Shown in pieces: positions 1 to 8,579 of a stretch of DNA of 64,000 bases. How positions within the stretch are numbered: the first letter of the stretch is position 1; the number at the start of each line of letters is the position of its first letter. Origin of the DNA: RGIG5057 sp964371585 (lineage in GTDB: Bacteria; Bacillota; Clostridia; TANB77; CAG-465); assembly GCA_964371585.1 (NCBI GenBank), contig CAYJMD010000001.1, positions 1-64,000 on the forward strand, read 5' to 3'. Both the position numbers and the translations under genes were made by a program. The notes under the pieces are model-generated. The model was not told the origin of the DNA, did no database searches, and was given only the letters and a program-made list of their open reading frames with translations.

Positions 1-60
1 ATATAAATAATCTTTATTAAATTATAACATAAACAAAATAACAATTCAAATTAACTTTAA

Positions 61-92
61 AATAAAAATCTCCCAGCAATGCTAGGAGATTA
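61..92 (-). terminator. intrinsic terminator of the VirD4-like gene
   Basis: Read on the minus strand, the stem AATCTCC/GGAGATT (with an inner AGCA/TGCT pairing) is followed by a T-rich tail. It sits directly after the stop codon of the VirD4-like gene. Confidence 0.75.
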
Positions 93-102
93 ATATACAT
101 TA

Positions 103-2586
103 TTACATTTTTTTAATAGTTGGAGTTTCATACGTTTCTGTAATTGCTCCACCTGATTTTGCAGCGTTGTCTAGAGTTGGTTCTAGTTCATCTTCAAATA
201 TTATATCAATATTTGTTTCATCAAAAGATACTGGATCTTTTGTTGTTGTGTTTGCAAAACGTTCTTCTTTAACTGTATTTTTGATTTCAGTCATATGTAA
301 TTCATTCATTAATTTTTCTGAAGTACTAATTCCAAATAGTAGATCATCATTGTCTGAACTATCACTATTATTCATAGCTATAGTTGGACTATCTGGTTTA
401 GTCATCATGTATTTTTCAAAATTGAATTTTAAAACTTCTTTTTTCTGTTTGTACTTACCATCTAAGAATCCAGTTTTACCTTTACCGTATACTGTTTTAC
501 CAGCTGAGTTCTTAGTTTTATAGAATATTGAACCGAAAGGTTGATCTTGTATTTTAGATACTTTAGCTCTTTCTTTTTCTTTTATTGTAAGTGTTGGAGA
601 AGCTACCATTTTTCCATCAACAAATTTGAAGTCACGTCCTGGATCAGCAACTTTTTCTTTACCAAACGCTTCACTCCAGTATTTACTATCTTCAGGAACT
701 GTATCACCAAATATAATTTGTGTTTTAGTATTGGCAAGTACAGTTTGTCTGTAATATCCTTTTCCTGTTTTTTCAAGTTGTGCTAAGTTTTGAAGTGCTA
801 TTGTAACACCACAACGATATTTTCTAAATAATGTAAACATTACATCCATGTCTTTATTTACATATTCTGGGAACTCATCTATGTATAAGAAGTGAGGTGT
901 TCTTGAATCTTCATTACCTTTTCTTCTAAGTACTGAGTCTTGGAATTGCATTATAAAGAACATACCGAAAGCTTTCGATTGTATTATACCTAGCTCACCT
1001 TTACGAGAACAAGCTGTTATTACTGATCCATCATCTAGAGCTTTATCAAAGTCTAATATATTTGTTTTACCACATAATGCTTTTTTAAGACCATTATGTC
1101 TTAGTAGATTGTTAAGCTGAGTTATTGCTCCATATAGGAAACGTTCAGTTTCTTTTCTACCACTACCTCTTGTACCTGGAATTTCAAAACCATTTATATT
1201 AAGTGAAGGTTTATAGAAATTCTTTTCAAAGTATGCAATAAGTAGTTTATATTTTTGTTCTAATTCACCATGTTTTTTCATTTCTTCTGTCATTTGTTCA
1301 ACTTTATCAAAGTTATATAACAGTTCTAGCATATCTTCTAAAGAAGCAAGTTCTCCATTGTTCATGATAGGATACATTTCTTTAAGAAGTATTGCTAAGT
1401 TTTGGAATGCATCAAGAGTAACTTGTGTAAAGAAAGGATCTCCTGGAGAACCTCCTCCTTGATCTTCATACATTGATTTTAAAACGTCTGCTATGATAGA
1501 AGCAACTTTAGTTGGTTCTTCAATAGCAAATGGATTTATACTAAGTGTAGTTTCTAAATTACCTGGATCAACAGATAAAGTTTCTATTCCAAAGTTTTTT
1601 GCAACTCCTAGGAAGTCTGATATAAATTTACCGTCATTTTCAACTATTGTAATACCTAAGTTTCTATATACTATTTCACCAGTTGCGTTATCTGAATATT
1701 GTAATATATCTCTTACTTCATCTAAGAATTTGTCTTCAAAACCACGTCTAGGTTTTATAAATTTTAAATTAAAATTGTTATTCATGTATTCATTGTTGTA
1801 TGGCCCCAGTACATATGCATAACCTTTTTTAAGTAATGAATATCCTAATTTTTTTGAATATTCTCTAAAGAAATATTTTTTTTCTAAATCTAAAGCACTC
1901 ATTGGAAGTAGTACTGTTGCTGTTTTACCAGTACCAGTAGCACCTTGTACTAAAGTAGCTTCATAACGTTTTTTCTCAGGAACTATAACTGGAAGAGATG
2001 TTCCTTTTTCTTTACATATTATTGTAGGACATGTAAACATGTTATTTTCTTTTTTTGCTTGTTCTACGGATAAACCACAAAAACCTGGTATTGCAGCAGG
2101 CATATCATCATCAGTTAATATGTCTAAGAAGTATTCTATTACTCTGAATATCCCAATAAATGGTAATATGAATGATAACGACTTTGTTGCTGGTGCAAAA
2201 AGTTCTGGATATGTTGCAAGTACAGCTTCATAATTATCAAGTAAACTCAGTAAATACCAAATAGCTTCATTTATCCATGTATTGATCATATTAGATACTA
2301 TTAATCCTAAAGATGAAACAGTAACTATAAACATAGTTATTTTTTCTTTATCATTTTTAGGAATTCCAGAATTTACATAGAATGAATATGCAAGTACTGG
2401 AAGTAATATCCAAAATGTGTAAAACACCGGTTCCATAGTATCTGTAAACTTACCAGCACCAAAGAAGAACTGGATAGTTGATACGACAGAAATAAGTGTT
2501 ACTATAGCAGCTAATGTTCCAAATACGTATGTAAGAAGTCTATTAGGCTTTTTTATATGTAGTTTTTTAAAAAAATCGCTTATCAA
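103..2586 (-). CDS. VirD4/TraG-family type IV coupling ATPase
   Basis: Membrane-anchored AAA-like ATPase of the kind that hands DNA or protein substrates to a type IV secretion channel. About four hydrophobic segments fill the first 180 residues, followed by a Walker A motif (GATGTGKT), a Walker B motif (FLYIDEFPEY) and the TraM-recognition-type region around 'FRKYRCGVTIALQN'. The acidic tail looks disordered. I place the start at the TTG at 2586, which has GGTGAG 5 nt upstream; an ATG at 2649 gives 21 more residues but has no convincing ribosome binding site. No relaxase, VirB4 or VirB6 gene is visible, but the window begins only 100 bases downstream, so an element could extend to the left. 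Function is by family; whether it serves conjugation is unknown. Confidence 0.85.
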   Translation of the reverse strand: MISDFFKKLHIKKPNRLLTYVFGTLAAIVTLISVVSTIQFFFGAGKFTDTMEPVFYTFWILLPVLAYSFYVNSGIPKNDKEKITMFIVTVSSLGLIVSNMINTWINEAIWYLLSLLDNYEAVLATYPELFAPATKSLSFILPFIGIFRVIEYFLDILTDDDMPAAIPGFCGLSVEQAKKENNMFTCPTIICKEKGTSLPVIVPEKKRYEATLVQGATGTGKTATVLLPMSALDLEKKYFFREYSKKLGYSLLKKGYAYVLGPYNNEYMNNNFNLKFIKPRRGFEDKFLDEVRDILQYSDNATGEIVYRNLGITIVENDGKFISDFLGVAKNFGIETLSVDPGNLETTLSINPFAIEEPTKVASIIADVLKSMYEDQGGGSPGDPFFTQVTLDAFQNLAILLKEMYPIMNNGELASLEDMLELLYNFDKVEQMTEEMKKHGELEQKYKLLIAYFEKNFYKPSLNINGFEIPGTRGSGRKETERFLYGAITQLNNLLRHNGLKKALCGKTNILDFDKALDDGSVITACSRKGELGIIQSKAFGMFFIMQFQDSVLRRKGNEDSRTPHFLYIDEFPEYVNKDMDVMFTLFRKYRCGVTIALQNLAQLEKTGKGYYRQTVLANTKTQIIFGDTVPEDSKYWSEAFGKEKVADPGRDFKFVDGKMVASPTLTIKEKERAKVSKIQDQPFGSIFYKTKNSAGKTVYGKGKTGFLDGKYKQKKEVLKFNFEKYMMTKPDSPTIAMNNSDSSDNDDLLFGISTSEKLMNELHMTEIKNTVKEERFANTTTKDPVSFDETNIDIIFEDELEPTLDNAAKSGGAITETYETPTIKKM

Positions 2587-2857
2587 ATAACTCACCACTT
2601 TCAAAATATATAATTTGTCATCTATCATTAAAAAATAACAAAGTCTCATTTGTTACTAATTTCTTTAAAGATATATGCGTCTTGATTTTTTACAACTATT
2701 AATATATAATATTATTATATATATGATACTATATTTAGTAAAAAAAAGCAAGAAATATGGTTAAAATCACATTAAAATAGTGAAAATATTTATAAATATA
2801 TAAATGAAGGGGGAATAAATAACATAAAAAGATAATGTGTGTTATTTGTGAATTTAG

Positions 2858-3388
2858 ATGAAAATAGTAGTAGGACTTGGTAACATAGGAGATAAATATG
2901 ATAAAACAAGACATAATATAGGTTTTATGTTTTTAGAATATTTAGAAGAGAAATATGGATTTAGTGTAAGTAAAAAAAATAAAAATAGCTTTGTTGGAGA
3001 AGTAAATATTAAAGGTAAAAAAGTAGTGTTTGTTAAACCAACAACGTATATGAATTTAAGTGGTGAAGCAGTAAATAACATTTGCAGTTGGTATAAAGAA
3101 GATGTTTCAAATTTAATTGTTGCTTTTGATGATATTGATATACCTTTTGGAGATGTAAGATACAAAGAAAAAGGTTCTGGCGGAACTCATAATGGCATGA
3201 AAAGTGTAGTAGGAATAATGAAAACTACAGAAATAAGTAGGCTTAAACTTGGAATAGGTGGTTTAAAACATGAAAATGAAGATTTAGCAAATTTTGTTTT
3301 GGGTCGTTTTTCAAAAGATGAGATTCTTAAGTTAAATGACATATTTGTACTTGCAGAAACAAAATTACTTGAATTTCTTGACAAATAA
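2858..3388 (+). CDS. pth: peptidyl-tRNA hydrolase
   Basis: Cytosolic enzyme that cleaves peptidyl-tRNA released from stalled ribosomes, recycling tRNA. The N-terminus KIVVGLGNIGDKY, the catalytic TRHNIGF block (His near residue 21), the KPTTYMNLSG block and the FDDIDIPFG...SGGTHNGMKS block are all present. At 176 residues it is a little shorter than the usual 185-195, the loss being at the C-terminus. An in-frame TAG precedes the ATG directly, so no upstream extension is possible, yet there is no clear Shine-Dalgarno sequence. The promoter of rplU lies across its last codons. Confidence 0.95.
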   Translation: MKIVVGLGNIGDKYDKTRHNIGFMFLEYLEEKYGFSVSKKNKNSFVGEVNIKGKKVVFVKPTTYMNLSGEAVNNICSWYKEDVSNLIVAFDDIDIPFGDVRYKEKGSGGTHNGMKSVVGIMKTTEISRLKLGIGGLKHENEDLANFVLGRFSKDEILKLNDIFVLAETKLLEFLDK

Positions 3389-3406
3389 GTATATTTATGT
3401 TACAAT
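3378..3406 (+). promoter_or_regulatory. sigma-A promoter for rplU-rpmA
   Basis: TTGACA at 3378-3383, a 17-nt spacer and TACAAT at 3401-3406. The -35 box lies inside the end of pth, so rplU-rpmA has its own promoter. Confidence 0.75.
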
Positions 3407-3411
3407 GTAAT

Positions 3412-3499
3412 ACGTGTAATCCGCACACAACAGGTTTCAAATGTTTAAAAAACTACCTTAAGTGGCGAGAACAAGTAAGAATAAGGAGGTGTACTTAAG
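3412..3499 (+). promoter_or_regulatory. putative ribosomal protein L21 leader
   Basis: About 90 transcribed bases lie between the promoter and the rplU start. They contain CCTTAAGT, which can pair with ACTTAAG flanking the ribosome binding site AGGAGG, so the leader could mask translation initiation. Many Bacillota carry an autoregulatory L21 leader at this position; I infer this one from location and pairing and have not matched it to a covariance model. Confidence 0.45.
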
Positions 3500-3501
3500 T
3501 T

Positions 3502-3819
3502 ATGTACGCAATAGTTGAAATTAGTGGAAAACAGTATAAAGTATCAGAAGGTGATATCGTTTTTGTTGATAGAATGGAAACTTTAGAACCAGGTGCTAAA
3601 GCTACTTTTGATAAAGTTCTTTTAGTATCAAATGATAAAGGTGTTACTGTAGGAGAAGAATTTGTAAAAGGAGCTAAAGTTGAAGCAACAGTTGTTTCTC
3701 ATGGTAAAGACAAAAAAATCTTAGTATTCAAATATAAAGCTAAGAAAAATGAGAGAAAAACTAGAGGTCACAGACAAGCAAATACTAAAATACAAATAGA
3801 AAAAATAACAGTTAAATAA
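3502..3819 (+). CDS. rplU: 50S ribosomal protein L21
   Basis: Large-subunit protein that binds 23S rRNA. The start MYAIVEISGKQYKVSEGD and the C-terminal KYKAKKNERKTRGHRQ block are diagnostic, and 105 residues is the normal length. A strong ribosome binding site (AAGGAGG) precedes the ATG. rpmA follows after 76 bases. In most Bacillota a cysteine protease gene, prp, sits between the two; here there is no room for it. Confidence 0.98.
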   Translation: MYAIVEISGKQYKVSEGDIVFVDRMETLEPGAKATFDKVLLVSNDKGVTVGEEFVKGAKVEATVVSHGKDKKILVFKYKAKKNERKTRGHRQANTKIQIEKITVK

Positions 3820-3895
3820 TAACAATTTGAAGTATTTAAATTGATTTGAAATGCATAGATTTAATATCTGTGTAGAAAGAAGGAGTGAATAAATC

Positions 3896-4159
3896 ATGGC
3901 TCATAAGAAAGGTATGGGTTCTACTAGAAATGGTAGAGACAGTGAAAGCAAAAGACTTGGTGCTAAAAGAGCTGATGGACAATTTATAGTTGCTGGAAAC
4001 ATAATATACAGACAAAGAGGAACAAAAATACATCCAGGATTAAACGTTGGAATCGGTAAAGATGATACTTTATATGCTTTAGCAGATGGAGTATTAAGAT
4101 TCGAAAGAAGAGGGAAAAAAGATACACAAGCTAGTGTACACCCTGTAGCAGCAGAATAA
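3896..4159 (+). CDS. rpmA: 50S ribosomal protein L27
   Basis: Large-subunit protein whose N-terminal tail reaches the peptidyl transferase centre. The sequence MAHKKGMGSTRNGRDSESKR is the classic L27 start. Typical Bacillota L27 carries a short N-terminal extension ending in a hydrophobic FF motif, which the Prp protease removes. Here translation begins directly at the mature-type N-terminus after a clear AAGGAG ribosome binding site, in keeping with the missing prp gene. 87 residues is normal for the unextended form. Confidence 0.98.
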   Translation: MAHKKGMGSTRNGRDSESKRLGAKRADGQFIVAGNIIYRQRGTKIHPGLNVGIGKDDTLYALADGVLRFERRGKKDTQASVHPVAAE

Positions 4160-4170
4160 TAAATTTAAAG

Positions 4171-4200
4171 ATTATGTATTTTTTAATACATAATTTTTTT
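4171..4200 (+). terminator. terminator of rplU-rpmA
   Basis: Stem TTATGTATT/AATACATAA with a TTTT loop, followed by TTTTTTT. Confidence 0.85.
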
Positions 4201-4280
4201 ATTGACAAATACTGAATAATAGTTATCTATTTATTTTATTAATTAGTTTTGTTAGTAATTATTATCATTATTATTATAAA

Positions 4281-4312
4281 AAAACAGTCACACAATTTTG
4301 TGACTGTTTTTT
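4281..4312 (-). terminator. terminator overlapping the 3' end of the unknown gene
   Basis: Perfect stem AACAGTCACA/TGTGACTGTT flanked by A-runs on one side and T-runs on the other, so it could stop transcription on both strands. It overlaps the last codons of the minus-strand gene ending at 4288. Confidence 0.8.
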
Positions 4313-5298
4313 AGTAATGTTTTAAAAAATCCAGGAGGAGGGATAAAAAACATTACCCTATACGAAATATAAGTATTTTCTTTTGAAAGTATCCTCTTAA
4401 TATTCTTATGCTTTTTTCTGTTTTTTCTTTTTTGAGCAATTTTAATTAAATTTGTTTGCTGACTAATTACATTAGCAGTATTAATTCCTTTTGTAGAAGA
4501 ACTAGACATATACATATTCTTAGAAAATGAATATTCAGTATTTTCTAAACAAGAGATTACAGTAGTGTCTATAAGTAAATATTCAAGATTTGTTTTTAAA
4601 TACTCTTTATCTTTAAGATCTCCATATGTAATAAACAATGATTTTATACTTTTAAAATTAATTAAACTACTTTTTAATAAATCAAAATCACCTTTTTGTT
4701 TAATGAGACTTTTCCCGATTATAACATAAGTATCTTCACTGGTAATAATATCAGGTATATGAGTATTTTCATATAAAACATTTAAATCATAAATATAAAC
4801 AAACGAAATATATTTGTTTTTTGTTTTATCAAATATTCGTACACACCAAATACATGATGAAGTATTTGGTTTTATTGTCATTATCTCAATGTACTTATGG
4901 ATTTTAATTAGTTTATTACAAGATATACTCCAGCTGCTATTTTCAAAATTCTTAAAATCATTTTTGTTTTTTCTTGTGTTATAAATATCAAAAAGTTTAT
5001 TGTATGTTTTTTCTTCTGTAAAAACACATATATCTTGATTATTTTTTAAAGCTTTATTTATTTTTCCTGAACTACAAATATCACTACTAGAAGGTAAAAT
5101 ACAAGATACTTGATTAATTTTAAATGAGAATATGTCATTTAAATTAGTATCATCAGCTTTTCTAAATGCTCCACATTCAAACAAAATGTTAAATGGTATA
5201 TCATCTGCTGAGTTTATCTTAAGTAAAACTGATGGACTACTACTAGTAGGGTTAAATGTTTCCAGGGTAAATAAATGTTTAGTTTTTTTCTTACTCAT
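4288..5298 (-). CDS. unknown protein resembling a degenerate MBL-fold protein
   Basis: No certain family. A strong AGGAGG ribosome binding site fixes the start and the 336 codons are intact. The order of elements recalls metallo-beta-lactamase/beta-CASP proteins: a strand-rich N-terminus ending in NILFECGAF (compare 'LIDCGMF', residues 38-45), then a hydrophobic strand and SSSDICSSG at residues 70-78 where the family has THxHxDHxG, and later FVYIYDLNV near residue 170 where the family has YTGDL. All three histidines of the HxHxDH signature would be replaced. The C-terminus is basic (runs of K and R near residues 290-310). If right, it is a catalytically dead paralogue with a binding role. The resemblance is by eye only. 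Confidence 0.6.
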   Translation of the reverse strand: MSKKKTKHLFTLETFNPTSSSPSVLLKINSADDIPFNILFECGAFRKADDTNLNDIFSFKINQVSCILPSSSDICSSGKINKALKNNQDICVFTEEKTYNKLFDIYNTRKNKNDFKNFENSSWSISCNKLIKIHKYIEIMTIKPNTSSCIWCVRIFDKTKNKYISFVYIYDLNVLYENTHIPDIITSEDTYVIIGKSLIKQKGDFDLLKSSLINFKSIKSLFITYGDLKDKEYLKTNLEYLLIDTTVISCLENTEYSFSKNMYMSSSSTKGINTANVISQQTNLIKIAQKRKNRKKHKNIKRILSKENTYISYRVMFFIPPPGFFKTLLKNSHKIV

Positions 5299-5527
5299 AC
5301 TATCAGCCTCCTAAATTATTAGTGCTAAATCTTAAAACAAATTAATATTTCAATTTATTTTTTCTTACAATATTATTATATAGTATTAAATATTAAAATT
5401 AAAGTATTTATATGAAATTAATGCATAAAATTATAAAAAACATAAAATAGTTAATTAAAATGGAGATAAATTACATAATATATAGATTTTTATACTAAAA
5501 TAGTGTATAATATAAGAAGGTGAAATT

Positions 5528-6538
5528 ATGAAGAAAATTATTTTAACAGGTGATAGACCTACAGGTAAATTACATATAGGACATTATTTAGGCTCATTAA
5601 AAAATAGAGTAGCAATGCAAGATGAATATGAAGAATATATTATGATAGCAGATGTTCAAGCTTTAACGGATAATTTTAATAATCCAGATAAAGTAAGAGC
5701 AAGTGTAAGCCAACTTATACTTGATTATTTAGCAGTTGGTATTGATCCAAATAAAACAACAATATTTATTCAATCAATGATACCAGAAATAGCAGAGCTT
5801 ACTGTATTTTATTCTAATCTTGTAACTATTTCAAGATTACAAAGAAATCCTACAGTTAAAACTGAAATAGCAGCTAAAAAAGAGTTATTCGGTAATAAAG
5901 GCGAAGGTATAACATATGGATTCTTAGGATATCCTGTTTCACAAGCTGCAGATATAACAGCCTTTATGGCAGATGTTGTTCCAGTAGGTGAAGATCAAGT
6001 TCCAGTTATTGAACAAACAAGAGAAATCGTTAGAAAATTTAATAGCATATATGGTGAAGTAATAAAAGAGCCTGAAGCAGTTCTTAGTACATTCCCTAGA
6101 GTTAAAGGTTTAGATGGAAATGAAAAAATGGGTAAAAGCTTAGGTAATGCAATTTATTTAAGTGATACTGAAGAAGAAATAGAAAAAAAAGTAATGTCAG
6201 CTAAAACTGATGAAACTAAAATAAAAAAAGATGATAAAGCAAATCCTAAAAAATGTATGGTTGCATATTATCATGATATATTTACTTCTAAAGAAGAAAG
6301 AAAAGTTATATTCTCAGAATGTAAAGAAGGTTTAAGAGGATGTGTTGCTTGTAAAAAGCAATTATCTAAAAACATAAATTTAGAACTTGCCCCTATTAGA
6401 GAAAAAAGAGAGTATTATGAAAAAAGACCAGATGAAGTAGAACAAATACTTATAAATGGAATAGGTAGAGCAAGACAAAAAGCAAGACAAACAATGGCTG
6501 AAGTTAAAAAGTCTATGAAAATAGATTATTTTAATTAA
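5528..6538 (+). CDS. trpS: tryptophanyl-tRNA synthetase
   Basis: Class Ic synthetase that charges tRNA-Trp. The HIGH-type motif is in GDRPTGKLHIGHYLGSL at residues 8-24 and the KMSKS-type motif is EKMGKSLGNA near residue 200. At 336 residues it has normal bacterial length. A -10 box (TATAAT near 5506) and an AAGGTG ribosome binding site precede the ATG. No T-box leader is visible in the short upstream region. obgE follows after 23 bases. Confidence 0.97.
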   Translation: MKKIILTGDRPTGKLHIGHYLGSLKNRVAMQDEYEEYIMIADVQALTDNFNNPDKVRASVSQLILDYLAVGIDPNKTTIFIQSMIPEIAELTVFYSNLVTISRLQRNPTVKTEIAAKKELFGNKGEGITYGFLGYPVSQAADITAFMADVVPVGEDQVPVIEQTREIVRKFNSIYGEVIKEPEAVLSTFPRVKGLDGNEKMGKSLGNAIYLSDTEEEIEKKVMSAKTDETKIKKDDKANPKKCMVAYYHDIFTSKEERKVIFSECKEGLRGCVACKKQLSKNINLELAPIREKREYYEKRPDEVEQILINGIGRARQKARQTMAEVKKSMKIDYFN

Positions 6539-6561
6539 GTTAAAAGAAAGGTAAAATTAAT

Positions 6562-7827
6562 ATGATAGTAGATTATGCAAAAATACATATAAAAGCCGGT
6601 AATGGCGGAGATGGTTCAATGTCATTTAGACGTGAACTATATGTTGCAAATGGAGGACCAGACGGTGGAGATGGTGGAAGAGGAGGAAGTGTATATTTAA
6701 AAGTAGATACTTCTTTAACTACACTTCTTGACTTTAAATACAAGAAAAAATTTGAAGCTGAAAGAGGAAGACATGGTGAAGGTGCTAGATGTACTGGTAA
6801 ATCAGGTGTCGATTTATATATTCCTGTTCCACTTGGTACAATAATAAAAGATGTAGATTCAGATAAAATAATAGCAGATATGTCAAATAAAGATGATGTA
6901 TTATTAATAGCACAAGGTGGAAGAGGTGGAAGAGGTAACCAACATTTTGCAACTTCTACAAGACAAGTTCCTAAATTTGCTGAGCTTGGTGAAAAAGGTA
7001 AAGAAAGAAATATTGAATTAGAACTTAAAATGCTTGCAGATGTAGGACTTATAGGTTTTCCAAATGTAGGTAAATCAACATTTATTTCTACTGTATCTTC
7101 TGCTAGACCTAAAATTGCCAATTATCACTTTACTACACTTGAACCAGCTTTAGGTGTTGTAAAAACAAAATATTCAGGATCATTTGTAATGGCAGATATT
7201 CCAGGTATTATTGAAGGTGCATCAGAAGGTGTAGGACTTGGAATTAAATTCTTAAAACACGTTGAAAGAACAAGATTATTATTACATGTACTTGATATTT
7301 CCGGTAGTGAAGATAGAATACCTTTAGAAGACTATAACCTAATTAACAATGAACTTAAAAACTATAGTAAAAAACTTGCAAGTAAAGAACAAATAGTTGT
7401 TGCTAATAAAGTGGATAGTTTAGTTGATGAAAGTTATTTAAAAGATTTAGAAAAACAGTGTAAAAAAGATAAAGTTAAACTATTTGTAATTTCAGCTGTA
7501 ACTAGACAAGGAATTGAAGAGTTACTTGAATATGTTGGAGAAAAACTTAAAACTATACCAAAAGATGATATAGTAATAGTAGAAGAAGATACTGAGGAAG
7601 AAGTTTCTCAAGAATGGTTCGTTTCTGAAATAGAAGAAGGGTTTAAAGTTACTGGAGCACCAGTTGAAAGACTTATGACTAAAGTTAATGTATTTGATGT
7701 TGAATCTAGACAATATATGCTTAGAATACTTAAGAAATTAGGGGTAATGACTGAGCTTAGAAGAAGAGGACTAAAAGACGGAGATACAATAGACGTAAAT
7801 GGATTCCAAATGGAATATAGAGATTAA
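6562..7827 (+). CDS. obgE: Obg/CgtA family GTPase
   Basis: Essential ribosome-assembly GTPase. A glycine-rich Obg domain (residues 1-157, with repeated GGDGG/GGRGG turns) is followed by the G domain: G1 GFPNVGKST, G3 DIPGI and G4 NKVD. The C-terminal OCT domain (about residues 345-421) is the form typical of Bacillota. It forms a two-gene unit with trpS and ends at a strong terminator. Confidence 0.98.
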   Translation: MIVDYAKIHIKAGNGGDGSMSFRRELYVANGGPDGGDGGRGGSVYLKVDTSLTTLLDFKYKKKFEAERGRHGEGARCTGKSGVDLYIPVPLGTIIKDVDSDKIIADMSNKDDVLLIAQGGRGGRGNQHFATSTRQVPKFAELGEKGKERNIELELKMLADVGLIGFPNVGKSTFISTVSSARPKIANYHFTTLEPALGVVKTKYSGSFVMADIPGIIEGASEGVGLGIKFLKHVERTRLLLHVLDISGSEDRIPLEDYNLINNELKNYSKKLASKEQIVVANKVDSLVDESYLKDLEKQCKKDKVKLFVISAVTRQGIEELLEYVGEKLKTIPKDDIVIVEEDTEEEVSQEWFVSEIEEGFKVTGAPVERLMTKVNVFDVESRQYMLRILKKLGVMTELRRRGLKDGDTIDVNGFQMEYRD

Positions 7828-7830
7828 AAG

Positions 7831-7864
7831 AAAAAACGGATAAATATTTATCCGTTTTTTTGTT
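7831..7864 (+). terminator. terminator of trpS-obgE
   Basis: A near-perfect palindrome centred on AACGGATAAATATTTATCCG is followed by a T run that leads straight into the N gap. Confidence 0.9.
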
Positions 7865-7964
7865 NNNNNNNNNNNNNNNNNNNNNNNNNNNNNNNNNNNN
7901 NNNNNNNNNNNNNNNNNNNNNNNNNNNNNNNNNNNNNNNNNNNNNNNNNNNNNNNNNNNNNNNN
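7865..7964. other. assembly gap of 100 N
   Basis: Exactly 100 N, the usual placeholder for a scaffold gap of unknown size. Genes may be missing here. Confidence 0.99.
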
Positions 7965-7981
7965 AATCATTTTAACACTCC
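7965..7981 (-). other. start of a gene truncated by the gap
   Basis: On the minus strand, GGAGTG is followed by TTAAA and ATGATT, after which the sequence enters the gap. The ribosome binding site overlaps the stop of the upstream gene (7982-8278), so the two are probably one operon. Only two codons can be read. Confidence 0.45.
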
Positions 7982-8278
7982 TTATTTAATTTCTATAGGT
8001 GCGTCTTCATTTAAAATATAAAAGACAATTCCGTTTTGAATAGTAATAAGCAGTTTATCTGGAAATACAAGATTTTTAAATATTGTCCCAAGTTTAAGTA
8101 TGTCTTCATCTAATTTGTTTGAAAACATTAAAACAATTGGGGAGTCATTTAATCTTTCTTCGAGATAGTATCTTATTAATTCTTCAATCGTTAAGATTTC
8201 CTCCGCTTTTAAATTATTTGCTAAAGTGATTCTTTCAGCGATAATACTAGTGATTTTTGCAATTTGTTCTGTTGTCAT
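7982..8278 (-). CDS. small protein of unknown function
   Basis: 98 residues, not recognised. A helical, acidic N-terminal half (TTEQIAKITSIIAERI..., EEILTIEELIRYYLEERL) is followed by a strand-rich C-terminal half (SPIVLMFSNKLDED..., KLLITIQNGIVFYIL). There is no signal peptide or cysteine. The ATG at 8278 is chosen because AAGGAGTG lies 8 nt upstream; a GTG 9 bases earlier overlaps the ribosome binding site. A perfect sigma-A promoter on the same strand (8353-8381) supports expression. A second gene begins right after it with a near-identical initiation region, now cut by the gap. Confidence 0.65.
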   Translation of the reverse strand: MTTEQIAKITSIIAERITLANNLKAEEILTIEELIRYYLEERLNDSPIVLMFSNKLDEDILKLGTIFKNLVFPDKLLITIQNGIVFYILNEDAPIEIK

Positions 8279-8352
8279 AATTAACACTCCTTAAATAAAT
8301 TAGTTTGTATTATCTAAAAATTTCTAGATAAGCATAAAATTTTGCTATGTAT

Positions 8353-8381
8353 ATTATACAACAAAAGTAGTATTATGTCAA
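8353..8381 (-). promoter_or_regulatory. sigma-A promoter for the small unknown gene
   Basis: On the minus strand, TTGACA (8381-8376), a 17-nt spacer and TATAAT (8358-8353): full consensus in both boxes. Confidence 0.8.
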
Positions 8382-8492
8382 GTTTAATCTTTTTTAGACT
8401 TATTGGAATAATATTATAATAGTTGGTACTGTATTGTATTTAAATTTAAACTGCTAATTTACTACCAAATATTAAAAAAATATAATTATTGA

Positions 8493-8521
8493 TTGAAATA
8501 TTATTTTTTTCTTTATATAAT
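8493..8521 (+). promoter_or_regulatory. sigma-A promoter for the dehydrogenase gene
   Basis: TTGAAA (8493-8498), a 17-nt spacer and TATAAT (8516-8521), about 60 bases before the start codon. The roughly 300-base region 8279-8579 therefore holds two divergent promoters and nothing else I can see. Confidence 0.7.
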
Positions 8522-8579
8522 GAAAATAAGTAATTATTTACAAATAATTGGTAATAATTATAAATGAAGGAGTGATTAT

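Noticed and set aside
167..523. Plus-strand open frame opposite the VirD4-like gene
   Set aside because: It lies antisense to a well-supported ATPase, has low-complexity composition and no ribosome binding site.
5300..5527. T-box leader before trpS
   Set aside because: No specifier stem, no conserved T-box sequence (such as TGGNACCGCG) and no terminator are present in this short AT-rich stretch.
6573..7121. 182-codon minus-strand frame inside obgE
   Set aside because: It mirrors the glycine-rich Obg domain (proline/serine-rich complement) and is a shadow of a certain gene.
7831..7964. Palindrome next to the N run as a possible mobile-element end
   Set aside because: The palindrome is followed by a T run and lies right after obgE, so it is a normal terminator; the N run is a scaffold gap.
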